Below are positions 39,831 through 48,058 of a stretch of 56,632 nt of DNA, one piece after another; position 1 is the stretch's first letter, and each line of letters begins with the position of its first letter. The stretch comes from Pseudonocardia sulfidoxydans NBRC 16205 (GTDB lineage Bacteria; Actinomycetota; Actinomycetes; Mycobacteriales; Pseudonocardiaceae). A program made the translations under genes and the position numbers. Below the pieces are notes generated by a model. The model did no database searches. It was not told the origin of the DNA and saw only the letters and a program-made list of their open reading frames with translations. The stretch covers positions 1-56,632 of the forward strand of contig NZ_BJVJ01000041.1 in NCBI RefSeq assembly GCF_007989085.1, in the 5' to 3' direction.

Positions 39831-41134
39831 GTCGTGAATCCCATCCGTGGTGAGAGGAAGTCGAGCGCGGGTACGAGGGTGGCCGTCGGGACGCCCCAGG
39901 AGTGCCCCTGCCCGGGGACGATCTGCGTCGTGACGGTCATGCCGGCGTTCTTGGCGGCCGTCGACACCTCCGTCATCCACTGCTGGGTCGTCGGCTCGTC
40001 GCTACCGGCGGCGAAGAAGCCCCACGAGTCCGGGTAGGTCTTCTGCGACAGCAGGGTCAGCGGGGTCAGCGCGTCGAACGCGGCGGTGTCGCCGTGGAAG
40101 GCCTGCTGGACCGTCTGGGTGCGGTCGGAGCTGATGGCGGGCTCGCGCTCGCCGGCGAGGTCGATGAACGACGGGAATAGGTCGGGGTGGCGCGTCGCCA
40201 TCTGGACGGCGCAGGTGCCGCCGAACGACCAGCCGCCGAACGCCCAGTGCGCCTTGTTGGTGTCGACGCCGACGTTGGCGGTGATCCAGTCGACGACGTC
40301 GCGGGTCAGGTAGGTGTCGGCCTTCGCGATGTCGGAGTCCATGCACATGGTGTTGGCGTCGTCGGCGCCGTTGGGGTCGACGACGACGGTGACCGGGGCG
40401 AGCCCGTTGTGCGTGGCGGCGAACCCGTCGAGGAGCTGCTGCAGCCGCCCGGAGACGATCCAGTCCTGCGGGCCGCCGGGCTGGCCCGACACCAGGATGA
40501 GCACGGGCAGCAGCGGCGGGTTCGGGCTGGTGTAGGCGGGCGGCAGGTAGATCCATGCGGGCCGGGCGTTGAACCCGGACACCGTCCCGGGGATCGGCGC
40601 CGACTCGACGCGGCTGCGGCCCGGGTTGCCCTTCCACCGGGTCACGACGGGTGTCGCCTCCGACGCCGACCTGACCCCGGACGCCGCGGCGAACGCCGAC
40701 ACGTCGTTCTCGTCGCTGGAGACCAGCGTCCCGAGCGTCGGGTACTCCTCGAAGTAGACGTTGATCTGCGACGCGGCGGTGGCGAGCGCGACGACGGTGC
40801 ACACGACGGCGGTGACCTTGCGCCCCACCGACGACGCGAACATGCTGCCGACGCCCAGCGCGAACACGCCCACGCCGACGGCGATCCACAGCCGCACGGT
40901 GCCCGGCAGCGGCTCGGGCAGCAGGTCGAACACGGTGAGGACGAGCCAGTTCAGCAGGAAGTACGTGAGCACCGCGAGGACGGCCGCGACGGCGATCGTG
41001 ATCATCGATGCGCGGCCGCCGCGGGCGAACAGCACGAACAGCGCGATACCGCCGAGCACCAGCAGGACGACGGGCAGCCACCCGTTGATCAGCGAGAGTT
41101 CAGCCACGGAGCCGCGCCGTGGATCGGTTGTCAC
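39827..41134 (-). CDS. Membrane-anchored alpha/beta hydrolase (putative aminoacyl-lipid esterase)
   Basis: 435 aa. Four membrane helices (about 19-37, 43-66, 81-101 and 106-122) precede an extracytoplasmic esterase domain of the antigen-85/mycolyltransferase-like group. The nucleophile elbow is FGGWSFGGTC with S303; D379 and H411 (GQGHSW) are likely triad partners. It is co-translated with the MprF-like gene. Hydrolases that remove amino acids from aminoacyl-PG are encoded beside the synthases in other bacteria (PA0919 and AhyD come to mind), so a turnover role is likely. Start is a GTG at 41134. Alternative: a trehalose/mycolate-type acyl esterase. Confidence 0.8.
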   Translation of the reverse strand: MTTDPRRGSVAELSLINGWLPVVLLVLGGIALFVLFARGGRASMITIAVAAVLAVLTYFLLNWLVLTVFDLLPEPLPGTVRLWIAVGVGVFALGVGSMFASSVGRKVTAVVCTVVALATAASQINVYFEEYPTLGTLVSSDENDVSAFAAASGVRSASEATPVVTRWKGNPGRSRVESAPIPGTVSGFNARPAWIYLPPAYTSPNPPLLPVLILVSGQPGGPQDWIVSGRLQQLLDGFAATHNGLAPVTVVVDPNGADDANTMCMDSDIAKADTYLTRDVVDWITANVGVDTNKAHWAFGGWSFGGTCAVQMATRHPDLFPSFIDLAGEREPAISSDRTQTVQQAFHGDTAAFDALTPLTLLSQKTYPDSWGFFAAGSDEPTTQQWMTEVSTAAKNAGMTVTTQIVPGQGHSWGVPTATLVPALDFLSPRMGFTT

Positions 41135-41325
41135 CCATGCTCGTTCACGTCCCCTCGGCGGTGGATCGCGGTGCGAGCCCCGACGGCACGGACCGGCCGG
41201 ACCGTGGCGCCGTGCCGGAGGGTCCGTAGTCGGTTACTCGCCGATGATGACCTTGGCGTTTCTCCCTCCTGGCGCGCGAGTCCTCCGTCGGGTGATCCTG
41301 ACAGCGACCCGAGCAGGACACCCGT

Positions 41326-41472
41326 GCCCCGCCCCCGCGCGTTCTGCGGCGGGGTGCTGGGCTTTCCGGAGGGCCGGTCCGCGCCGCGGTGGGTGGACTT
41401 CTGCTCGACCCCGCCGGGAACGCGTTGGAGTTCAAGGTCTTCGCCGACCTGGAGCTGCTGTTCACGACGTGA
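41326..41472 (+). pseudogene. VOC/glyoxalase-family protein, internally deleted
   Basis: RAFCGGVLGFPEGRSAPRWVDF (split across 41336-41401) matches the N-terminal metal-site region of small VOC proteins, and LLDPAGNALEFKVFADLELLF then TGA matches their C-terminus, in a different frame. Around 60 residues usually found between these blocks are missing. The remnant fills the gap between the esterase start and the fbpB end. The remaining 190 bases upstream show no gene. Confidence 0.7.
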
Positions 41473-41482
41473 CCGGCCGGGA

Positions 41483-43162
41483 TCAGAGGTCGGCGGTCGT
41501 CCCGGCGCCACCGTGGGGGACGTGCTCGTGCGCAGCGCGCGGGCCGCCCGCGTCGGACTCTTGCTGTCGCACGATCGATCTCGGGACCGCCCCGGCGGGT
41601 GTGGTCTCGATGTGCCTGAGGGTGTGTCGGGTCAGCATGAGCACCATGGGCAGTCCCAGCAGGACGAGCATCGCGGCGTAGGGCGAGGCCGCGGTGAAGT
41701 CGAGTGACTCCCCGTTCGTGGTGGCCCACAGCTGCGACGACAAGGTCTGGGCGTTGTACGGGATGAGCATCAGCGTGGTGTTGAGCTCCTTACTGGCGTC
41801 GAGCCCGACGAGCAGCGCGCCCGCGAGGAAGCCCGGTATCGCGAGCGGAAGGTTGATCCTGAGGAACGCCCGGAGGGGGCGGGCGCCGAGGGACGCGGCG
41901 ACGTCGTCGTAGGCGCGGCGGGTGACGGTGAGACCGACACGTTGGTTCGCGACGGCGAGCGGCAGGAACAGGATGACGTAGCTCGCCACGAGGACGCTGG
42001 GAGTTTTGTACAGGTCGGGGACGGCGCGGGTGGCGAGGTAGACCAGTGCGAGCCCGAGGATGGCGCTGGGGAGGGCGTGCGCGGCCCAGATGCAGCGTTC
42101 GGTGAGGGTGGCGAGCGTGGAGGGCCGGCGCGTGATCCACCAGCTGACCGGCAGCGCGAGGACGGAGGCCACCAACGCTGCGGCGACGGCGTAGCCGAGT
42201 GTCGTGGTCAGGGCGCTACCGACCTGCGCCCAGTCGACGTCGATGTGGCGCTCGGGGGTGGTCAGGCCACGGACGGTCATGAAGAGGGTCGGGCCGACCG
42301 CGATCCCGGGCACGACGAGCGCGAGCGCCGCGACCGGGATGCGAAGCGGGCCGAGGTCCCAGCGCCGCGGCGGTCGCGCTGTCCCGCGGGCGAGGTCGGT
42401 GGCGTGGCCGCGCCCGGTGAGCCACCGGGTCACCAACAGGACGATGATCGACAGCCCCATGAGCAGCAGCGACAGCGACCGGGCCGAGCGGTAGTCACCG
42501 TAGTCGAGCATCTCACCCATCACCTTGGTGGTGAGCGTGCTGCGGCCGAGCTGGTCCATGGCACCGAACTCGGCCAGCACGTGCAGGGCGACGATGAGGA
42601 CTCCGCCCCCGATCGCGGGCCGCAGCGCCGGCAACACGACCCGCCACAGGATCGTCGCTCGCCACGGTCGAAGACTCGCCGCGACCTCTTCGTGGGCGGG
42701 ATCGACGGCGCGCAGGGCGATCACACTCGGCAGGAACACGTAGGGGTAGAGCGTCAGCGCCATGACCATCGACGCTCCCCAGAAGCTGGTGGCCAGCCCG
42801 AGCCGGGGGGCGTAGACGAGCTCGGTGGAGTAGGCGGCGTATGCGCTGACGAACCCGGGGACAGCCAGGGGCAGCGCGAACAGCACCGTGAACAGCTTCG
42901 GGTAGGGCAGTGTCGTGCGCACGACCAGCAGCGCGGCACCGACCCCGACGAGCACGCTGACCGTACTGATCACGACGGTCAGTTCGACCGTCTGCCAGAT
43001 CGCGGCACCGACGCCCGGGTAGCGGAGTTGTCGACGGATGTCGTGCCACGAGACACCCGTGGCCAGCAGGTACAGCAGCGGGAGCAGGGAGAACAGGCCG
43101 ACGGCGACCGCGGCAGTGGCGGTCACCGTCGGCCCGAGACGTACCCGGGTGTTGCTGAACAT
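41483..43162 (-). CDS. fbpB: Ferric iron ABC transporter permease FbpB
   Basis: 559 aa with about twelve membrane segments, equivalent to two fused permease halves, as is usual for FbpB. Two EAA-type loops are seen: AHEEVAASLRPWRATILWRVVLPALRPAI and AYDDVAASLGARPLRAFLRINLPLAIPG. The ATG overlaps the fbpA stop by one base. It forms the channel for ferric iron delivered by FbpA and is powered by FbpC. The gene order fbpC-fbpA-fbpB differs from the classical fbpABC. Confidence 0.92.
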   Translation of the reverse strand: MFSNTRVRLGPTVTATAAVAVGLFSLLPLLYLLATGVSWHDIRRQLRYPGVGAAIWQTVELTVVISTVSVLVGVGAALLVVRTTLPYPKLFTVLFALPLAVPGFVSAYAAYSTELVYAPRLGLATSFWGASMVMALTLYPYVFLPSVIALRAVDPAHEEVAASLRPWRATILWRVVLPALRPAIGGGVLIVALHVLAEFGAMDQLGRSTLTTKVMGEMLDYGDYRSARSLSLLLMGLSIIVLLVTRWLTGRGHATDLARGTARPPRRWDLGPLRIPVAALALVVPGIAVGPTLFMTVRGLTTPERHIDVDWAQVGSALTTTLGYAVAAALVASVLALPVSWWITRRPSTLATLTERCIWAAHALPSAILGLALVYLATRAVPDLYKTPSVLVASYVILFLPLAVANQRVGLTVTRRAYDDVAASLGARPLRAFLRINLPLAIPGFLAGALLVGLDASKELNTTLMLIPYNAQTLSSQLWATTNGESLDFTAASPYAAMLVLLGLPMVLMLTRHTLRHIETTPAGAVPRSIVRQQESDAGGPRAAHEHVPHGGAGTTADL

Positions 43163-44238
43163 CAGCCCTTGGACAAGCCGAGCTGCTTGAGCAGGTCCTC
43201 GGCCTGCGAGGAGTCGGCGAGCTCGTCCATGTCGAAGGCAGGCGACTTGACCTCGCTCAGGTCACCCGCGATCGAGCTGGCCACTCCCGGTGCCACCGGG
43301 TACTGCGCCTCGGACACCTCCGCCGGGGCGTCGGCGATCAGCTTCTGCCCACCGTCCTTCGACGTCACCCACGCGATGAACTTCTGCGCCTCGGCCTGGT
43401 GCGTGCTCGCCTTCAGTACACCCGCACCGGAGGACAGGACGAGGTTGCCCGCGTCCTCGGCGGGGAAGTGGTAGATCTTGGAGACGAGCTTGTCCGGGCC
43501 GCCCTTCTGCCCCGCGAGGACCCACCAGTAGTAGTGGTTGGACAGGCCCATCGCGTGCTTGCCCGCCTCCACGGTGTCGCGCACGTTGCCGTTCTTCTGC
43601 TCGTTGACGCCGTTGGCCTTGATCCCTTCCAGGAAGGTCGTCGTCTTCGCCTCACCCTGTGTGGCGATCAGGTACTGGGTGGTGGCGACGAACGCGCCGG
43701 ACGGGGCCCACGCGAACTTGCCCGCGTACTGCGGCTCCACGATCTCGGCCAGCGTCTTGGGCAGCTGGTCCTGCGAGATCACCGTCGGGTTGTAGTACAG
43801 CACCCGACTGCGGGCGGCGTACGCGGCCCACAACCCCTTCGGAGAACTCAGACCCGGGCGGACCTGGTCGAGCGTCGTCTGATCGACCGGCGCGAGCAAT
43901 CCGGCCGCGCCGAGCTGCGCCACCGGGGTCGGGTCCTCGGACAGGAAGACGTCGGCTTTGCCGGCGCCCCCCTCGGCCTCGATCTGTCCGACCGTCGCGT
44001 CGTTCTGGATGTTGAACTCGACCCCGGTCTCCGCGGTGTACGCGTCGGTCAGCCCCTTGATCAAGTCGGCATGCTGATCGGTGTACACGGTCAACGTCGC
44101 GGTGTCGGTCGCCGAGCCGGCAGCAGGGTCAGAGCCGTCTGCGGTCGATCCGCCGGAGCCGCCACACGCGGCCAACGTCACACCCAGAATGGTCGCCACA
44201 GCGGCCGTCATCGTCCGCCGAGGATATTTGGTTTTCAT
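43162..44238 (-). CDS. fbpA: Ferric iron ABC transporter substrate-binding lipoprotein FbpA
   Basis: 358 aa. The lipobox in LGVTLAACGGSG follows a basic n-region (MKTKYPRR). The mature protein begins with TLTVYTDQHADLIKGLTDAY and includes the FbpA-type sequences KADVFLSEDPTPVAQL, SRVLYYNPTVI and LSNHYYWW with paired tyrosines as the probable iron ligands. The ATG at 44238 is favoured over the upstream ATG (44277) by the signal peptide. It lies 62 bases after the fbpC stop and has its own candidate operator. Confidence 0.92.
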   Translation of the reverse strand: MKTKYPRRTMTAAVATILGVTLAACGGSGGSTADGSDPAAGSATDTATLTVYTDQHADLIKGLTDAYTAETGVEFNIQNDATVGQIEAEGGAGKADVFLSEDPTPVAQLGAAGLLAPVDQTTLDQVRPGLSSPKGLWAAYAARSRVLYYNPTVISQDQLPKTLAEIVEPQYAGKFAWAPSGAFVATTQYLIATQGEAKTTTFLEGIKANGVNEQKNGNVRDTVEAGKHAMGLSNHYYWWVLAGQKGGPDKLVSKIYHFPAEDAGNLVLSSGAGVLKASTHQAEAQKFIAWVTSKDGGQKLIADAPAEVSEAQYPVAPGVASSIAGDLSEVKSPAFDMDELADSSQAEDLLKQLGLSKG

Positions 44239-44277
44239 CCTGCCGACCTTCCTGTTCAGTGCGATAACCACGGGCAC

Positions 44278-44290
44278 CCTAACAGTTAGG
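44278..44290. promoter_or_regulatory. Palindrome upstream of fbpA
   Basis: CCTAAC and GTTAGG flank a single A in the fbpC-fbpA gap. An overlapping window matches the IdeR consensus only at about 11 of 19 positions, so iron control is plausible but not firm. Confidence 0.4.
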
Positions 44291-44300
44291 CAAGCGAAAC

Positions 44301-45422
44301 TTAGTGCATGGATGAACTGTTGGTGGCGGCCGGGAAGGTCGCCACCGAGCGCGTCACCGAGACAACCACCTGGTCACCGGGGTGGAATGCCTTTCGGCCG
44401 GCAACGCGCACCACAATCGGCCTCGAAAGACCCGGCACCTCGACGCGAAGCAGCGCATCATGTCCAAAATAGGACAATGAGGCTACAACGCCCATTACTT
44501 GCGAATCCCTCGCGACGGCAGAGTCGTCGCGGGAAGGGGCGGTGACAACGATTTGTTCGGGACGGATCAGGACCTGGCAGTTCCCCTCGCCACCGTGGAA
44601 ATGCCCTACCGGTAGGCGGCCCAGCGCGCAGTCGGCGTGCACGTCCTCGCGCTCCCGGAACACCGCGCCGTCGATGACCATCGCCTCACCCAGGAAACGG
44701 GCGAGATCGGCGTCCACCGGGTGCTCGTAGACCTCGCGGGGTTCGCCCGCTGCCACCACACGCCCCCCGCGCATCACCACCAGATGATCGGCCAGGGAGA
44801 TCGCCTCAGCCTGGTCGTGGGTCACCAGGACTGCCGTGGACCCGAGCGTGCGAAGCAGTTCACGCACCTCCTCGCGCAGCCCCACCCGCAACTGCGCGTC
44901 CAGTGCGGAGAACGGCTCATCCAGCAGGACCAGCGCAGGCTCGGGCGCCAACGCCCTGGCCAGGGCGACCCGCTGCTGCTGGCCGCCGGACAGCTGATCC
45001 GGCCGCCGGCCGCCCAACCCCGCAAGACCCACGAGCTCCAGCAACTGCCCGACCCGTGCTCGTCGGTCCCGGCGGGGAGCCTCGACCAGGCCGAAGCCGA
45101 TGTTCTGGGCCACCGTCAGGTGAGGGAACAAAGCTCCCTCCTGCGGCACGATGCCGATCCCCCGCTCGAAGGCCCGCACGAATCGGCCCGGCGACACCAG
45201 TTCACGGCCGCGCAACGTGACCGTCCCGGCGTCCGGGCGCTCGAAACCCGCGATGCACCGCAACAACGTCGTCTTGCCCGACCCCGACGGCCCCAACACG
45301 CTCACGAACGCGCCGCCCGGGACATCGAGATCGACCCCGTCCAGTGCCACGGTGGGAGACGCGACTCGTGCCGCAGGCGAATACACCTTACGAAGATCAC
45401 GTACCGTCAGCACAACAGCCAA
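44301..45422 (-). CDS. fbpC: Ferric iron ABC transporter ATP-binding protein FbpC
   Basis: 373 aa. Walker A GPSGSGKTT, Q-loop IGIVPQEGALFP, signature LSGGQQQRVALARAL, Walker B LVLLDEP and the H-loop LVTHDQAEA are intact; the C-terminal ~110 residues are a TOBE-type domain (IRPEQIVV, ASLSYFGHDALLRVEV). Start is TTG at 45422 or GTG at 45413. It is the first gene of the operon. The family transports Fe3+ but closely related members move thiamine or polyamines; the FbpA neighbour supports iron. Confidence 0.9.
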   Translation of the reverse strand: MAVVLTVRDLRKVYSPAARVASPTVALDGVDLDVPGGAFVSVLGPSGSGKTTLLRCIAGFERPDAGTVTLRGRELVSPGRFVRAFERGIGIVPQEGALFPHLTVAQNIGFGLVEAPRRDRRARVGQLLELVGLAGLGGRRPDQLSGGQQQRVALARALAPEPALVLLDEPFSALDAQLRVGLREEVRELLRTLGSTAVLVTHDQAEAISLADHLVVMRGGRVVAAGEPREVYEHPVDADLARFLGEAMVIDGAVFREREDVHADCALGRLPVGHFHGGEGNCQVLIRPEQIVVTAPSRDDSAVARDSQVMGVVASLSYFGHDALLRVEVPGLSRPIVVRVAGRKAFHPGDQVVVSVTRSVATFPAATNSSSMH

Positions 45423-45663
45423 CCCTAGCCTTCGGGGCCAGGGATCGACGCGGTCCAGAGCTGAGCCGCCCAGCTCGGCCCTCGAAGACCGACACAGGAA
45501 GAACTCGATGGGCTCGCTACGGTGCGCACCCCGGGCAACCGCCCTGCACGGCGACGGCGTCGACCAGCACGGCCGGGTCGAGCAGAGCGGCGACGCAGAG
45601 CGGCGCTGTCGTCCTTGCCCAGGACCAGCATCGGAGCATTGTCGGGCCCGGGACGTCCGCGCG
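45423..45663. other. Gap with no supported gene
   Basis: 241 bp between the fbpC start and the PPOX-family gene end. Minus-strand frames give broken segments such as SAALLDPAVLVDAVAVQG without a continuous frame. It may hold the fbp promoter and a gene remnant; I see no clear motif. Confidence 0.5.
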
Positions 45664-46038
45664 TCAGACCTGCTGGATCTCCACGCAGTCCGCCGCGCAG
45701 GCGGCGTCGGCCGGTGCCGGGACCGTCGCGGGCCGGTGCAGGACCGCGCGCGTCACGGTCACGGCCAGCTCCTCGCCCTCGACGACGCCGGTGCCGTCGA
45801 CGATCAGGGTGTGCCCGGCCGGGTCGGCCGGCGGCCAGACGACGGTGACCTCGGGCCGTGCTCCGGCGTTCGCGCGGGTCCGGCGGCCGAGGTCGCCCAC
45901 CCGCAGGTGGTGCCCGTCCCAGACCGGGGACACGGCGGTGACGTGCGGGCGCGTGTCGTCACCGATCGTCAGCAGGTAGGCGAAGCGGAAACCGGCGAGG
46001 GTGCTGCCCAGCTCGTCGGTGGTCACGGCGATGCTCAT
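45664..46038 (-). CDS. PPOX-class (pyridoxamine phosphate oxidase-like) flavin/F420 protein
   Basis: 124 aa split-barrel protein. The strand order FRFAYLLTIGDDTRPHVTAVSPVW then LRVGDLGRRTRANAGARPEVTVVWPP then HTLIVDGTGVV is the PNPOx-like pattern common in actinobacteria, where many members bind F420 or FMN. Three cysteines near the C-terminus (AACAADCVEI) are unusual for the family. The ATG at 46038 is inferred from the first conserved strand. Substrate unknown. Confidence 0.78.
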   Translation of the reverse strand: MSIAVTTDELGSTLAGFRFAYLLTIGDDTRPHVTAVSPVWDGHHLRVGDLGRRTRANAGARPEVTVVWPPADPAGHTLIVDGTGVVEGEELAVTVTRAVLHRPATVPAPADAACAADCVEIQQV

Positions 46039-46076
46039 CCCTGAGATGCTACGAGCCCGGCGGCGGTTCGACGTCG

Positions 46077-46128
46077 CGCGCAACCTGACTGCTGTGGAAC
46101 GAGCTCCGGACAGCGGTGAGGTTGCGCG
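46077..46128. repeat. Dispersed inverted repeat, family B, copy 2
   Basis: Arms of 19 bases, CGCGCAACCTGACTGCTGT and its near complement (two mismatches), with a 14-base loop, 7 bases after the Hsp70 stop. It shares the word GCGCAACCTSACYG with the repeat at 37439 and the same loop length. Confidence 0.88.
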
Positions 46129-46134
46129 CGGGTG

Positions 46135-48012
46135 TCAGCAGAGCCGGGTCGGGTCCGTGACGTCGAGCGACGCCGCGAGCGTCGTCTCCCGGCTCGTCTT
46201 GTCCGAGTAGGACGAGATCGACCACACGAAGGGCCGGTTGCGGTAGATGAACACGACGAGGTCGACGGGCCGGTTGTCGGTGTCGGTGTAGCTCGTCAGG
46301 TACTCGTCGGCGCAGCCCTGGGTGTCCTGGCCGATCTTGTTCCACGGCGTCGTGAACTTGCGCTTGAGGGCCGCCAGGTACTCGTCGGGTGACGACGCCT
46401 TGTTCTTCATCAGCGACTGCGTGTACTGCGGCTGCGAGCAGATGATCGCCTCGACGTCGAGGTCGGTGAGGCCCGAGCCCTGGGTGCACTTCTTGTCGGG
46501 GTCGAGGATGATCTCCGACGCCGCGTAGGGGCTGGTGTAGCGCGCGGGCGCGGTCGTCGTGGTGCTGCTGGTCGTACTGGCGGTCGTCGACGTCGAGCTC
46601 GCCGTCGTCGTGGTGGTCCCGCCACCCCCGCCGCCGCCGTCACGGACCAGCGCCCACACGCCGACACCCGCACCGGCCAGGACGACGACCGCGGCGAGCG
46701 CGACCGCGATCCACTTGGCGCGCCCGGAGCCCTTGGGCTGCTGCGCGGTGTCGGCGAAGCCCTGCGGCCCGCTGCCCCACGGCGGTTGCCCGCCTCCGGC
46801 ATGCGCGGCCGGCGCGGTCGGGCCCGCGTACACCGGGGCGCCGTGCCCGGCGTTCGCGACGACCGGGGGCACCGTCCCGCCGCCCGCGTACTGCGGCGCA
46901 CCCGGTACAGGCCGGCCGGCCGTCGGCTGTGCGGCCGCCGCGGCTGACACCGCCCCGAGCGCGACGACGAGCTTCGGGTCGTCGAGCGTCGCGGGGGTGC
47001 GGCCCAGGACCGCCGCGAGCCGGCGCTGTACCAGCGGGATCAGCGAGGTGCCGCCCGTCAGGTAGAAGCCGGCGAGGTCGTCGGGGCCCTTCGCGCCGGC
47101 GTCGGCGAGGACCTTCGTCGTCAGCGCGACCGCCCGGTCGATGTCGGGCGCGATGATCCGCTCGAACTCCTCGACGGTGATCAGCAGCGACGCCGTGCCC
47201 TGCACCGTCCGCACCGCGATGTGCGCGGACGGGTACTCCGACAGCGCGTGCTTGGCCGCCCGGACCTGGTCGCGCAGGGTCAGCCAGCCGGCGACCTCGT
47301 CGGGCGACTCCAGGCGCTCCGCGATGTCGGTGCGGCCGCTGCGACGCAGCTCGGCGTCGACCCAGTCGAGCAGCCTGCGGTCGATGTGTTCGCCGCCCAG
47401 CTGGTCCTCGCCCGCCGACGCCGCGACCACGAACCCGCTCTGCTCGCCCGGCTCGGTGCGCAGCACGGCGACGTCGACGGTGCCGCCGCCGAAGTCGAAC
47501 ACCGCGACCCGGCGGCCCGCGGGCAGCCGCGTGGCCCGCAGGTACCAGCTGGCGGCGGCGACGGGTTCGGACAGCAGGCTCAACTGTGTCGGCATGACGA
47601 GCTGCGCAGCCTGCGCGAGCTGCTCACGCCGTCGCGACCCCCACGCCTCCGGGTGGGTGAGCACGACCTGGTCGGGCGGCGTGCCACCGGCCGTCGCCAC
47701 GGCACGCGTCGCGACCTGCCGAAGCACGGCCGCGACCAGGTTGACGACGGGGACCTGCCGGTTGTCGAGGCGGACGGTGTCGTCGCCGATGCGGCGCTTG
47801 GGCGTGGCCTCGAACCGGGTCGGCGCCGACATCGCCCGCGACGCCGCCGGCTGTCCGACGACGATCTCGCGGCCCTCGACGAACACGCACGACGGCATCT
47901 GGTCGGCGTCGCTGGACAGGCGCACGGAGCGGATCTCGCCACCCGGCATGCGTACCGCGGCAACGGTGTTGGTCGTCCCGAAGTCGATCGACAGGATCCA
48001 GCCGGCGCTCAT
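46135..48012 (-). CDS. Membrane-spanning Hsp70-family protein
   Basis: 625 aa. An N-terminal Hsp70 ATPase (residues 1-360) has phosphate-1 SIDFGTTNTV (8-17 region), phosphate-2 VFDFGGGTVDVAVL (171-184) and adenosine motif LTGGTSLIP (318-326). There is no substrate-binding domain; instead a Pro/Ala/Gly-rich linker leads to one membrane helix (433-456), a Gly/Thr/Ser stalk and a C-terminal extracytoplasmic domain of about 130 residues with four cysteines. Thus ATP hydrolysis inside could drive a change outside. Next upstream is a membrane-anchored GrpE-like gene, a probable exchange-factor partner. Confidence 0.88.
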   Translation of the reverse strand: MSAGWILSIDFGTTNTVAAVRMPGGEIRSVRLSSDADQMPSCVFVEGREIVVGQPAASRAMSAPTRFEATPKRRIGDDTVRLDNRQVPVVNLVAAVLRQVATRAVATAGGTPPDQVVLTHPEAWGSRRREQLAQAAQLVMPTQLSLLSEPVAAASWYLRATRLPAGRRVAVFDFGGGTVDVAVLRTEPGEQSGFVVAASAGEDQLGGEHIDRRLLDWVDAELRRSGRTDIAERLESPDEVAGWLTLRDQVRAAKHALSEYPSAHIAVRTVQGTASLLITVEEFERIIAPDIDRAVALTTKVLADAGAKGPDDLAGFYLTGGTSLIPLVQRRLAAVLGRTPATLDDPKLVVALGAVSAAAAAQPTAGRPVPGAPQYAGGGTVPPVVANAGHGAPVYAGPTAPAAHAGGGQPPWGSGPQGFADTAQQPKGSGRAKWIAVALAAVVVLAGAGVGVWALVRDGGGGGGGTTTTTASSTSTTASTTSSTTTTAPARYTSPYAASEIILDPDKKCTQGSGLTDLDVEAIICSQPQYTQSLMKNKASSPDEYLAALKRKFTTPWNKIGQDTQGCADEYLTSYTDTDNRPVDLVVFIYRNRPFVWSISSYSDKTSRETTLAASLDVTDPTRLC

Positions 48013-48058
48013 GAGAACTGCTCCACACGTGCGGTTGTCGGGGTGGTGGCCGGGACGC

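Noticed and set aside
39827..41134. Antigen-85-type mycolyltransferase
   Set aside because: The fold group is similar, but the four N-terminal membrane helices and coupling to the MprF-like gene favour an aminoacyl-lipid esterase; not excluded.
45425..45631. Short minus-strand reading frame upstream of fbpC
   Set aside because: Arg/Ser-rich composition and no family pattern; its frame looks like chance in GC-rich DNA.
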